Shown: positions 42,389 to 51,261 of the stretch, one piece after another | Numbering within the stretch: the first letter of the stretch is position 1 | Layout: every line of letters begins with the position of its first letter | Assembly (NCBI GenBank): GCA_040002435.1 | Contig: JBDUEM010000007.1 | Location: 1 to 64,000, forward strand | Length of the DNA stretch: 64,000 nucleotides | DNA from: JANXXV01 sp040002435 | GTDB lineage: Bacteria; Acidobacteriota; Terriglobia; Bryobacterales; Bryobacteraceae | Reading direction: 5' to 3' | Made by a program: the position numbers and the translations under genes | The notes under the pieces: model-generated | What the model saw: the letters and a program-made list of their open reading frames with translations, nothing else | The model's database searches: none | Told to the model about the DNA's origin: nothing

Positions 42389-43989
42389 GGAACGGCGAGT
42401 TTTTTCTCTGCACCGTAAATCGTCAACAGTGGATGCCGCGCCACCGCGCGATACTCGTAGGTTTCCCCGCGTTTGAGATCCTTCCACTGCACCGAGAAAT
42501 CGCCCGCCTGGTTGCGCCGCACGAAGCCCGCAGTCAGCCACGCCGACGTTCGTTCGTTGGCGTCCTGTCCCGTTATAGGGCGGTATTCAAAACCCACTTC
42601 CAACGATTTCTCATCGCCCAGATCTTTCAGATTGCCCTCAAACACCACCGTCCCATCTCCATTCCGCAGGGCATTCGAAGTCAGCACGACGGGCGGCCGC
42701 AAAGCCGGCTTCACGTTCGTAATCTTCAACACGACGGGGTTTGGCCACTGGCTGTTGTCTTGCAGACGCTGGGCGCGCATGGCCCTGATGTGCAGTCCGT
42801 CGGCTTCCTGATGCCACGTCGTCTTCGGAACAACGGTAGGCTGATACTCCAACACAAGATCGTTCTGGCCCAAAATATTCACCTTGGTCTCAGCAGTCGA
42901 GCGGACGGAGTGCAGGACGAGGTCCTTCCACTCTCCCCGCTTCCAGTGATCTTTTTCCTTCACGATGGCGAAGACTGTATCGGCATCTTTCTTCTTCGTG
43001 AACCAGATGTCTTTTTCGTTGGTCACCACCCAGGGCCGTGTACTGTAAATGGATTCCTGATTCACCATCATCCACAGAGCTACTTCGCGCAGCCGCTCCT
43101 CCTGCTCAATTGGCAGCTCGCCATCGGGTTTCGGACCCACGTTCATCAGCAGATTGCCGCCCTTCGCACGCGTTTCCACAAGCAGGCTGATCACCTGGCC
43201 GCCGGTCTTGTAGCTTTCGTTCCGCGGTTGATACTGCCAGGCGGTACCCATCGTGATGCAAGCTTCCCAGGCGCCGTCCAGGGGGATACCGGGAACATAT
43301 TGCTCGGGTGTTTGTATTGCGCCGCGGGTCACCACGATGTTTGGCTGAAGCTTCCATGCCAGTTCGCGCAGCCCTTCAGGCGCGCCATCGAAGAAGATAA
43401 CGTCTACCGGCCCATACTTTGTCAGCAGTTCTCTCACCTGTGCCTGGTCATGCGCCAGCAATCCTGGGTTGTTTACGGGTTTCACATCGGGCACATGGCG
43501 CTGGATAACCTTGTTGTTCTTGTAGAGCCACCAGAAGTCGTCGGGCGAGAAGTACATCCCCGGTGCGATGCCCTGGTCCCGGAAAGCCTTCAGGATTTCT
43601 GCGGTCGCGTCGCGGCCGAAAGGCGTCCGCATGATGCTGAAATCGGTGGTGGCCGAATCGAACATCGTAAACCCGGAGTGATGCTTCGTCGTAAAGACCA
43701 CATAGCGGATACCCGCCAGCTTTGCCAGGGCCGCCCAGTCTTCGGGATGGAATTTTCGCGGATTGAAAGTCTTCGGCAGATCGTTGATGAACCGCTTGAG
43801 GTAGTCGTCCGAGGCGCCGACCATCGAATGGCTAATAACCACTCCGGTCTGGCTGTCGAGGCTCCAGTGAATAAACAGTCCGAAGCCCTGGTCCTGAAAC
43901 CATTCGAGCCGCTGCGGCTTGTTCTGGCCGAAGGCGGCGATCGCCAGTGTAAATACCAGGAACCAACGTACGGCAGACATTTTCTTCAC
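42385..43989 (-). CDS. Exported alpha-L-fucosidase (GH29)
   Basis: 534 aa from a GTG at 43989 that overlaps the LacI stop by one base; an ATG at 43980 is an alternative. Signal peptide (to about residue 21). GH29 features: GLFIHWS, YVVFTTKHHSGFTMFDS, and the catalytic nucleophile Asp201 in VIFFDGAPEG; GGNLLMNVGPKPDG closes the barrel. A C-terminal beta-sandwich of about 200 residues follows. It removes terminal L-fucose from glycans, probably in the periplasm. The LacI-type gene immediately upstream is the likely regulator. Confidence 0.93.
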   Translation of the reverse strand: MKKMSAVRWFLVFTLAIAAFGQNKPQRLEWFQDQGFGLFIHWSLDSQTGVVISHSMVGASDDYLKRFINDLPKTFNPRKFHPEDWAALAKLAGIRYVVFTTKHHSGFTMFDSATTDFSIMRTPFGRDATAEILKAFRDQGIAPGMYFSPDDFWWLYKNNKVIQRHVPDVKPVNNPGLLAHDQAQVRELLTKYGPVDVIFFDGAPEGLRELAWKLQPNIVVTRGAIQTPEQYVPGIPLDGAWEACITMGTAWQYQPRNESYKTGGQVISLLVETRAKGGNLLMNVGPKPDGELPIEQEERLREVALWMMVNQESIYSTRPWVVTNEKDIWFTKKKDADTVFAIVKEKDHWKRGEWKDLVLHSVRSTAETKVNILGQNDLVLEYQPTVVPKTTWHQEADGLHIRAMRAQRLQDNSQWPNPVVLKITNVKPALRPPVVLTSNALRNGDGTVVFEGNLKDLGDEKSLEVGFEYRPITGQDANERTSAWLTAGFVRRNQAGDFSVQWKDLKRGETYEYRAVARHPLLTIYGAEKKLAVP

Positions 43990-45002
43990 TATATCCGCCT
44001 GCTGGATTCCCGAACCACTAGCTTCGGCTCCAGCAGAACGGACCTGGGTTTGGCAACGCCCTTGGCATGGATAACGGACAACACGAGCTCGGCTGCCTTT
44101 TCACCAATCTGTTCACTCACCTGATCCACGCTGGTCAACGGGACTTTCAAGAACTCGGCGTAGTGGGGATTCCCGCAGCCCACCAGAGAAACGTCTTGCG
44201 GGATGCGCAGCCCGGCTTCGAGGATTGCCTGCATGGCACCCATCGCCGTCGAATCGTTGTAGCAGAAGACGCCATCCGGGACCGGCGTCAGATTTAGCAG
44301 CTTCCGCATCGCCTCATAGCCGCTCTTTTCGCTGGCCTCTGCCCCCTGCTGCAGTGTGATCAGGTATTCCTCGGACGATTCCATCCCTCTGTCACTGAGG
44401 GCGCGGCGGTAGCCGGCCACTCGTCCGGCTCCGGTACTGACCATAGGCCCGCAGATGTGCGCGATGCGCTTGCAACCGACGTCCGCCAGATGACCGGTGC
44501 CCAGGAGACCGAGAGCTTCGTCGTCCATGCCGACAAAATTAGCGGCTAAGCCATCGAACCGCCGGTCCACCAGAACCAACGGCGTCTGCTGTTCTTCAAT
44601 CCTTCGAAAACTGTCTTCGGTGCGCTGCGCCGAGGCGACCACCAGTGCATCCACGTGGCGGCTGAGCAACTGGTCGATTTCATTTTGCTCAAACTCAGGA
44701 TTCTCTTCCGACGATGAGATTACCAGGTTGTACCCATTCTTGCGAAGGGTCCGGGACAGACCGCTCGCCACCAGTGCGAAGAACGGCTGCACCAGGTCCG
44801 GAACCACAAGCCCGATGATGTAGGTGCGTCCGGTGACGAGAGCGCGGGCTGCGAGGTTCGGACGGTAGTCCAACTCCTTCATGCGCTGCAGAACCCGGGT
44901 CTTCGTTTCGGCGCTGATATCCGGGTGGTCCCGCAGGACCTTGGAAACCGTCACTACGGACACGCCCAATTCGCGTGCGATGTCCTTCAAACGCACAGCC
45001 AT
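43989..45002 (-). CDS. LacI-family transcriptional regulator
   Basis: 337 aa from the ATG at 45002 (a GTG precedes it). N-terminal HTH and hinge: RLKDIARELGVSVVTVSKVLRDHPDI and YRPNLAARALVTGRT. The periplasmic-binding-like effector domain follows (GLVVPDLVQPFFALVASGL, VDRRFDGLAANFVGMDDE). A strong AAGGAGG (45019-45025) lies on the end of the previous gene, 13-16 nt from the start, a long spacing. The effector is probably a sugar released by the fucosidase. No LacI-type palindrome was convincingly found. Confidence 0.92.
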   Translation of the reverse strand: MAVRLKDIARELGVSVVTVSKVLRDHPDISAETKTRVLQRMKELDYRPNLAARALVTGRTYIIGLVVPDLVQPFFALVASGLSRTLRKNGYNLVISSSEENPEFEQNEIDQLLSRHVDALVVASAQRTEDSFRRIEEQQTPLVLVDRRFDGLAANFVGMDDEALGLLGTGHLADVGCKRIAHICGPMVSTGAGRVAGYRRALSDRGMESSEEYLITLQQGAEASEKSGYEAMRKLLNLTPVPDGVFCYNDSTAMGAMQAILEAGLRIPQDVSLVGCGNPHYAEFLKVPLTSVDQVSEQIGEKAAELVLSVIHAKGVAKPRSVLLEPKLVVRESSRRI

Positions 45003-45023
45003 CACGGAATTATGACAACCTCC

Positions 45024-47699
45024 TTAATTCAAATAGAGGAACTCGTTCGATGAGAGCAGCACATGGCAAAAGCTTTGCCACGCGGTGAGGCGCGCGTCTG
45101 GCGTGGAGACCTTCTTCTCCATTGCCGCGATGTAGCTCAGGGCCGAATCTACTTCAGAGGGCGCCGGTTTTCTTGTCAGCGCGGTCAGGTAGGCCTTCTC
45201 TACGCGCGCCGCATCGCTCAGACTTGCATCTTCCATGAGATTCCTGGCGAACCCCTGCGACCTGGCGATCACGAAGCTGCTGTTCATCATGAACAGCGCC
45301 TGGGGCGCAACATTCGTTCGCGGCCGGCCTTCGTTCGAAGTCGTGGCGTCGCCATAGTCGAAAGTAGCCAGAAGATTGGGAATGCTGCCGCGCTTCACGG
45401 GAATGTACAACGTCCTGCGTTTCATGTCATCCGGATCGGCTTTGGTCTTTTTTCCCTTTGCTTGCGCCTGAGTGGCCCCACCCATGGTGAGGTCGAGTGA
45501 GCCATCGATGGCGAGCAGACTGTCCCGGATCTCTTCCACCGACATACGGACACGATTGAAACGGGTCCAGAGACGGTTTGGCGGATCGGCCTCGCGGGAT
45601 TCTATCGTGGCATGCGCACTCATTTGATACGCACTGGAAAGCATGATCTGCCGGTGCATGGACTTGATGGACCAGCCGTTGGCGATAAACTGCTTCGCCA
45701 GGTAATCGAGCAGCTCCGGATGGGTCGGCTTCTCGCCCATCTTGCCCCAGTTGTTCGGCGTGCGCATCAATGCCTCGCCGAAGTGCCACTGCCAGATACG
45801 GTTCACCATCACGCGCGCGGGCAGAGGGTTTTCCGGCGATGTCAGCCATTGCGCCAATTCCAGGCGGCCGCTTCCCTTGACCGGCGGCTGCGATTCGCCC
45901 GCGAGCACGATGGGAAACTGCTTGGCAACCGGCTCGCCCGGATTGTGATAATCGCCGTGCAGGAACACCTTCTGGTCCACGGGGATCCCGTCGCTAACCG
46001 CACTCGCCATGGCGGGTGCTTCCGGCAGGGTCTTCTCCAGTTGTTCGAATTCCTTCCGCAGTACTACCATGCGCGGACTGTCCGGCAGTTCCATGGGACC
46101 GGCTTTGAAGGTGGCCGCGGCGAAGAACGGATCGTCTTCCGTCTCAAACTTGGGCCGCGGCGGAACATCCCGCGATTGCAGAGAATCCTTCGCGAAACGG
46201 GCGCGCCATTTTTCTAGCGAACTATCCCACTTCTCCGCGGTCTTTATGTAGTTGTCCTGATACTTACGGGCTACGACCGCAATATTCGCTTCGGTTGCCT
46301 CAAACCAATCCTTTAAATAGGTGGTACGCGCCTTTTCGTCGGCGGAACCCAGCCACGCCACCCATTTAGCGATCGCCTTATCCGGCGCGGCACCCTGGAA
46401 CTTAACCTTCCAGGCGCCAATCAGGAACTCGGCGATCCTGGGCCGCAGTGAGGCGTTTTCGTGTCCAAGATCTTCAGAGAGCGCGTCCTCCATCTCCAAT
46501 TGCTTGCCGAGCATGTTCCAGCGGTGCGACTGATACCGGTCATAGGCGGCCGGATCGAGTGGAACATACCACATAAAGGAGATAGAGCCCGGCCGCCCCT
46601 GGTTGCGGAACGCCTCGGTGCTGGCGAATATGGACGCCATGGAGTAGTAGTCTTTCGTAAGGATGGGATCGAATTTATGATCGTGGCACCTGGCGCAGGC
46701 GACCGTAAGCCCCAGGAAAGCCTTCGAGGTGGTATCGATCTGTTCATCCACCACGTCGTAGAGCATCTGGAGACGATCCTGTTGCGCCAGCGGACGCGGT
46801 CCTAATGCCAGAAAACCAGTTGCGACTATGCCGCGCGCGCGAAGTTTGGGGTCATCCGTGTGGATCAGGTCGCCGGCAACTTGCTCGGCTACAAAACGGT
46901 TGTACGGCAGATCTTGATTGAAGGCGTTGACGACGTAATCGCGATAGCGCCAGGCGTGCGGATAGGCGTTGTCCTCATCCATGCCTGTGGATTCGGCGAA
47001 GCGCGCTACATCCAGCCAGTTGCGTCCCCAGCGCTCGCCATATTTTGGCGATGCGAGCAAACGGTCCACCACTTTCGCAAAAGCATCAGGCGATTTGTCG
47101 TTGACGAAGCTGTCAATCTCCTGCGTCGTGGGCGGCAAACCGATCAGATCGTAGGTGGCACGCCGCAGCAGCGTGAGCTTCGATGCCGGCGGCGCGGGTT
47201 GCAAGGTCTTCTCTTCCAGCTTCGCTAGAATGAAACGGTCGATGGAATTCTTGACCCACGTCTGCTGCTTCACTTGCGGCGGTTCGTAGTCTTTGATCGG
47301 CTGGAACGACCAGTGCTTGCGGGCCTCCGGTGAAATCGGATTCTTGGCGGCGGCCGTACTGGTGTTTGCGGGCCATACGCCACCCATCCCGATCCACGCC
47401 TTAACGGTTGAAATCTCGTCCGCGGAAAGCTTTCCGGAGGGAGGCATTTTCACCTTGCCTGAGTACGCCAGGGCCTGATAGAGACGGCTTTGCTCGGCAT
47501 CGCCCTTGACGATCACACCGGATTGCGGACCAACTCCTTCACCCGACGAAAAACTGATGCCGCCCATCTTCATCTTGCCGCCATGACAGGCGTAGCAGTT
47601 GGCGGCGATGATGGGACGAACTTTCTTTTCAAAGAATTCCTGGTCCGCGGTTTGCGCCAGGAGCGGGGAGACGGCAAGCAACGCGATAGCAAATCTCAT
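45024..47699 (-). CDS. PSCyt1/DUF1549/DUF1553 multidomain cytochrome protein
   Basis: 891 aa with a signal peptide (to about 15). A c-type haem motif CYACH (35-39) is followed by the PSCyt1 domain, DUF1549 (RATYDLIGLPPTTQEIDSFV; second motif ACARCHDHKFDPILTKDYY near 334-350) and the C-terminal DUF1553 (NPLPARVMVNRIWQWHFGEAL; RRTLYIPVKR). Such proteins are abundant in Planctomycetes and Solibacter and always pair with DUF1501, as here (1 bp gap). Function is unproven; they are predicted to act in periplasmic glycan breakdown. Confidence 0.92.
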   Translation of the reverse strand: MRFAIALLAVSPLLAQTADQEFFEKKVRPIIAANCYACHGGKMKMGGISFSSGEGVGPQSGVIVKGDAEQSRLYQALAYSGKVKMPPSGKLSADEISTVKAWIGMGGVWPANTSTAAAKNPISPEARKHWSFQPIKDYEPPQVKQQTWVKNSIDRFILAKLEEKTLQPAPPASKLTLLRRATYDLIGLPPTTQEIDSFVNDKSPDAFAKVVDRLLASPKYGERWGRNWLDVARFAESTGMDEDNAYPHAWRYRDYVVNAFNQDLPYNRFVAEQVAGDLIHTDDPKLRARGIVATGFLALGPRPLAQQDRLQMLYDVVDEQIDTTSKAFLGLTVACARCHDHKFDPILTKDYYSMASIFASTEAFRNQGRPGSISFMWYVPLDPAAYDRYQSHRWNMLGKQLEMEDALSEDLGHENASLRPRIAEFLIGAWKVKFQGAAPDKAIAKWVAWLGSADEKARTTYLKDWFEATEANIAVVARKYQDNYIKTAEKWDSSLEKWRARFAKDSLQSRDVPPRPKFETEDDPFFAAATFKAGPMELPDSPRMVVLRKEFEQLEKTLPEAPAMASAVSDGIPVDQKVFLHGDYHNPGEPVAKQFPIVLAGESQPPVKGSGRLELAQWLTSPENPLPARVMVNRIWQWHFGEALMRTPNNWGKMGEKPTHPELLDYLAKQFIANGWSIKSMHRQIMLSSAYQMSAHATIESREADPPNRLWTRFNRVRMSVEEIRDSLLAIDGSLDLTMGGATQAQAKGKKTKADPDDMKRRTLYIPVKRGSIPNLLATFDYGDATTSNEGRPRTNVAPQALFMMNSSFVIARSQGFARNLMEDASLSDAARVEKAYLTALTRKPAPSEVDSALSYIAAMEKKVSTPDARLTAWQSFCHVLLSSNEFLYLN

Positions 47700-47700
47700 A

Positions 47701-49110
47701 TCAGGCGAAGATCCCAGGGGCTACGGTTCCCGCCACGTCGGTGAGACGGAAGTCGCGGCCCGCGTATTTATAGGTTAGTTTCAGGTGGTCCAATCCAAGC
47801 ATGTGGAGAACTGTAGCGTGCAGATCGTGGATATGCATCCGGTTCTCTACCGCGTGATAGCCGAATTCGTCCGTCGCACCGTAAATGAAGCCGGGTTTTA
47901 CGCCTGCACCCGCCATCCATATGGTGTAGCCGTACGGATTGTGATCGCGGCCGTCGGATCCCTGGGCCCATGGGGTCCGTCCGAATTCGCCGCCCCAGAT
48001 CACCAGTGTGTCTTTTAGCTGGCCCCGCGCTTTCAAATCCTTCAGCAGTCCGGCGATCGGCTTGTCAACTTCAGCCGCATTTTTGGTGTGCAGCTTGAAG
48101 AGCTCAACATGCTGATCCCACTTATAACTATGCGAGCACTGCACGAATCGAACACCGCGTTCGGAGAGACGCCGCGCAAGCAGGCATTGCCAGCCGAAGT
48201 CCTTGGTGATTTCGTTGTCCAGACCGTATAGCTTCTTAGTCGCTTCCGATTCCTTGTCCACCTCAAACGCCTCAGGCGCTTTGATCTGCATGCGGAAGGC
48301 GAGTTCCAGCGCACCGATCCTCGCCTCCAGGTCGGGATCGTGATCGTTGAGTTCGGCGTGCCGGCGGTTCATGCTCTGCAGCATGTCAAGCTCATAGCGC
48401 TGCTGTTCCGGCGGGAGGCCCTTTGAGATCAGGTACGGAACAGGCTCTTTCTCCACTTCGGAAACCTTCATGCCCGAATTGCCGATGGCCGTACCCTGAT
48501 ATTCGCTGGGCAGGAAGCTGGAACTCCAGTTGTTCTGCCCGCCGTGTCCCAGCGACGGTTTAATAGTGATAAAGCCGGGCAGGTTCTGATTCTCGGTGCC
48601 CAAGCCGTATAGCACCCAACTGCCCATGCTCGGCCGCTTGAATTGGAATACACCGGTGTGCAGCTGCAACAGCGCCGCTCCGTGATCCACGCCATCGCCC
48701 ACCATGGAGCGAATCATGCAGAGGTCATCCACGCAGGTGGCAACGTTCGGGAATAACTCGCTGACGGGAATGCCGCTTTGGCCGTATTGCTTAAAAGCCC
48801 AGGGCGACTTCATCAGGCCGCGCACGCCGTCTTCGCCGAACGTCAATCCGCGCTTGAAAGGGACCGGCTTACCGTTGTCTTTGTCGAGCCGCACTTTAGG
48901 ATCGAACGTATCGATGCTGGAAGGTCCGCCGTGCATGAAAAGGAAAATAATGCGCTTCACCGTGGGCGCAAAGTGCGGCTGCTTCGGCGCCAGCAGATTG
49001 GGAGGCGTTGCTTCCGCCGCAATGAGTGATCTGAGCCCGAGCAGACCGAAGCCGGCAGCCGATTGACGCAACAGCGCGCGCCGTGGAATGGAGAGCCGAT
49101 TATCAGTCAT
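47701..49110 (-). CDS. Tat-exported DUF1501 protein (sulfatase-superfamily-like)
   Basis: 469 aa with a Tat signal (IPRRALLRQSAAGFGLLGLR). DUF1501 proteins share the alkaline-phosphatase/sulfatase fold; visible pieces are IIFLFMHGGPSSIDTFDPK, WGGEFGRTPWAQGSDGRDHNPYG and the C-terminal HDLHATVLHMLGLDH. The typical CxPSR sulfatase site is absent. It starts the four-gene minus-strand operon with the PSCyt protein, LacI regulator and fucosidase. Its start is 40 bp from the divergent serine hydrolase. Confidence 0.92.
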   Translation of the reverse strand: MTDNRLSIPRRALLRQSAAGFGLLGLRSLIAAEATPPNLLAPKQPHFAPTVKRIIFLFMHGGPSSIDTFDPKVRLDKDNGKPVPFKRGLTFGEDGVRGLMKSPWAFKQYGQSGIPVSELFPNVATCVDDLCMIRSMVGDGVDHGAALLQLHTGVFQFKRPSMGSWVLYGLGTENQNLPGFITIKPSLGHGGQNNWSSSFLPSEYQGTAIGNSGMKVSEVEKEPVPYLISKGLPPEQQRYELDMLQSMNRRHAELNDHDPDLEARIGALELAFRMQIKAPEAFEVDKESEATKKLYGLDNEITKDFGWQCLLARRLSERGVRFVQCSHSYKWDQHVELFKLHTKNAAEVDKPIAGLLKDLKARGQLKDTLVIWGGEFGRTPWAQGSDGRDHNPYGYTIWMAGAGVKPGFIYGATDEFGYHAVENRMHIHDLHATVLHMLGLDHLKLTYKYAGRDFRLTDVAGTVAPGIFA

Positions 49111-49150
49111 ACGAACATCGTATACCTATCCTGCGATAGGATGGCAGGCG

Positions 49151-50335
49151 ATGAGAACCCGAATCGCGATTTTCCTGGCCGTTGCCGTGATGGCATCTGG
49201 CGCGGCGTTTGTAACGGACCGGAACGATCCGGCTGCTGCCGGCATGGACGCGGCGCGGCTTGCTCGTATTGAAGCGCGCATGCAGAAGTTCGTGGATGAC
49301 GGAAAGGCTGCTGGTTTTGTTGCCTTGGTGGCACGGCATGGGCACGTGGCTACGCTGACTGCTACAGGTTTCCAGGATCGCGAGAAACGGATTCCCATGC
49401 GTACGGATTCCATTTTCCAGATCATGTCGATGACAAAGCCGGTTACTTGTACCGGAGTCATGATTTTGATGGAGGAAGGCAGACTTGCGTTGATCGATCC
49501 GGTTGAAAAGTATCTACCGGAGTTCGCAGGCCAGAAACTGGCGGGAGGCGCGAAGCCCGCGCGGCTGGTGACCATTCGCGACCTGATGACGCATACATCG
49601 GGTCTTCCCGGCGGAACGCCGAAAGGATATGTGAAGGCTGACCACACATTGGCTGAAGTGGTAAGTCTCGGTTCGCAACAGCCGCTGGAATTTGAACCGG
49701 GCACGAAGTGGAGCTACAGCAACATGGGAATCGCCACGCTGGGCCGGATCATTGAGGTGGTTTCGGGCAAGCCCTACGAAGAATTCATCACTGAGCGTAT
49801 CTTTTCGCCATTGAATATGAAGGATACGCATTTCTTCCTGCCTGCTGCCAAGCACGTCCGGCTGGCGGTCGCGTATACAGAGAAAGACGGAAAACTGGAA
49901 CGATTCGATGCGGACCCGTTCCGCAGCGGGGCGAAATATCCGGGGCCGGAGGGTGGTCTCTACAGTACAGCATCCGACATGGCGTGCTTCTATCAGATGA
50001 TGCTCGACAAGGGGATTCTGGATGGGCATCGAATCCTATCTCCAACTGCAGTAGCCGTAATGACGACTGTGCATACCGGCGAACTAAAGGCGGGTTTCGC
50101 GCCGGGCATGGGTTGGGGACTGGGATGGTCCGTGGTGCGCGAACCTGCGGGCATGTTACGTCTGAACTCCATGGGCTCGTTCGGACATGGCGGCGCCTAT
50201 CGGACCTACGGCTGGGTGGATCCCGCCAAAGACATGCTACAAGTCCTTATGTACCAGCGGACGAATGGTGGTGGTGATGTGGCCGATGAAATCAACAGTT
50301 TCCTTGCATTAGCTGCGGCTGCAATCGAACGGTAA
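49151..50335 (+). CDS. Exported serine hydrolase, beta-lactamase class C family
   Basis: 394 aa from the ATG at 49151, which gives the signal peptide (RIAIFLAVAVMASGAAF). The active-site Ser93-x-x-Lys96 (SMTK), the Tyr189-Ser-Asn motif (WSYSNMG) and HGG at about 346 (FGHGGAYRT) are in place. Such proteins include esterases, D-aminopeptidases and penicillin-binding proteins; beta-lactamase action cannot be assumed. The frame is open upstream to 49088 into the divergent gene. It is divergent from DUF1501. Confidence 0.9.
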   Translation: MRTRIAIFLAVAVMASGAAFVTDRNDPAAAGMDAARLARIEARMQKFVDDGKAAGFVALVARHGHVATLTATGFQDREKRIPMRTDSIFQIMSMTKPVTCTGVMILMEEGRLALIDPVEKYLPEFAGQKLAGGAKPARLVTIRDLMTHTSGLPGGTPKGYVKADHTLAEVVSLGSQQPLEFEPGTKWSYSNMGIATLGRIIEVVSGKPYEEFITERIFSPLNMKDTHFFLPAAKHVRLAVAYTEKDGKLERFDADPFRSGAKYPGPEGGLYSTASDMACFYQMMLDKGILDGHRILSPTAVAVMTTVHTGELKAGFAPGMGWGLGWSVVREPAGMLRLNSMGSFGHGGAYRTYGWVDPAKDMLQVLMYQRTNGGGDVADEINSFLALAAAAIER

Positions 50336-50398
50336 CGACTTTGGTTCGATGCGCCCCTTGGCCCTCCACGTGCATCCAATCGAAGTGGAGAATCATTT

Positions 50399-51076
50399 AT
50401 GACCACGTTACGATATGCCGCACTCACAATTTCCCTTGCAGTGAGCGCACTGGCTCAGTCAGATAGAGTACCTTCTGGAACCGAGATTACAATTCGCACC
50501 AATGGCCGGATTGAGGCAAAGGACTCTAATCAGGGAAGAATCTACACGGCAGTTGTAGACCGGGATGTACGCGACCGGTCTGGGAACGTAGTGGTACCGC
50601 GAGGGGCCGACGCCGAATTAATTATCCGCAGCACCTCTAATCGGGAGTTGATGCTGGATCTTGAATCGGTCAATGTGAATGGACGCCGCTATGTCGTAAG
50701 TACCACAGATGAAGTCGTTTCTTCCCGTGGTGACGACAAGGACGGTGTGGGTGCGAATAAGCGAACCGCGAAATATACTGGCGGCGGTGCGATCATCGGC
50801 AGTATCATCGGCGCGATAGCCGGCGGCGGCAAGGGTGCCGCCATTGGTGCCTTAGCGGGCGGTGGTGCGGGTGCAATCGGCCAAACCGTAACCCGGGGCC
50901 GCAATGTCGACGTACCTGCAGAATCTCTTCTCACGTTCCGGCTGGATCAAACGCTGAGAATTGGCGGGCCGGATCGTGGTCGAAATCGTGATGGTGTGCA
51001 CTATCACGACGATAATCGCTATCAGGACAATAACCGCTATCAGGACAACAACCGCTACCGGGACAACAACCGCTAA
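50399..51076 (+). CDS. Exported glycine-zipper protein with Tyr/Asn repeat tail
   Basis: 225 aa with a signal peptide (to about 20, VSALAQS). A beta-rich domain (about 22-105, PSGTEITIRTNGRI) like that of other acidobacterial envelope proteins is followed by a glycine zipper (about 127-160, GAIIGSIIGAIAGGGKGAAI) that may insert in or associate with membranes. The tail has an 18-bp repeat encoding YQDNNR. GGAG precedes the start. Function is unknown; an envelope or stress role is a guess. Confidence 0.8.
   Translation: MTTLRYAALTISLAVSALAQSDRVPSGTEITIRTNGRIEAKDSNQGRIYTAVVDRDVRDRSGNVVVPRGADAELIIRSTSNRELMLDLESVNVNGRRYVVSTTDEVVSSRGDDKDGVGANKRTAKYTGGGAIIGSIIGAIAGGGKGAAIGALAGGGAGAIGQTVTRGRNVDVPAESLLTFRLDQTLRIGGPDRGRNRDGVHYHDDNRYQDNNRYQDNNRYRDNNR
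51020..51073 (+). repeat. Three 18-bp tandem repeats in the glycine-zipper gene
   Basis: Copies at 51020-51037, 51038-51055 and 51056-51073 encode YQDNNR, YQDNNR and YRDNNR. A diverged unit precedes them. They could change length by slippage. Confidence 0.8.
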
Positions 51077-51089
51077 GATGTCTTTTGCA

Positions 51090-51159
51090 CGCTAACGTTA
51101 GATGGAACCGGCCGGAACTACGGACGGTTTCATCTAGCGTTGCGCACTTCGGTGCTAAC
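51090..51159 (+). other. Two adjacent hairpins downstream of the glycine-zipper gene
   Basis: AGATGGAACCG (51100-51110) pairs with CGGTTTCATCT (51125-51135) over 11 bp with one G-U. Outer CGCT/AGCG extends it across an asymmetric bulge. A second stem GCAC-TTCG-GTGC (51144-51155) has a UUCG tetraloop. No U-tract follows. It could be a 3' processing or terminator-like element, or a small RNA. The rest of the 185-bp gap shows nothing. Confidence 0.45.
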
Positions 51160-51261
51160 TGAATCGCGAATTCCGATCAACCCTCCAACTCCTTCCTGCT
51201 CCAGCTAACCCTGAACCTCCACCTGCTATTCGGATATTGATAGGGGACGTCGCTCACCCGC

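Noticed and set aside
42433..44124. 563-residue plus-strand frame antisense to the fucosidase
   Set aside because: Length comes from lack of stops in the shadow frame; no signal, domain or ribosome site.
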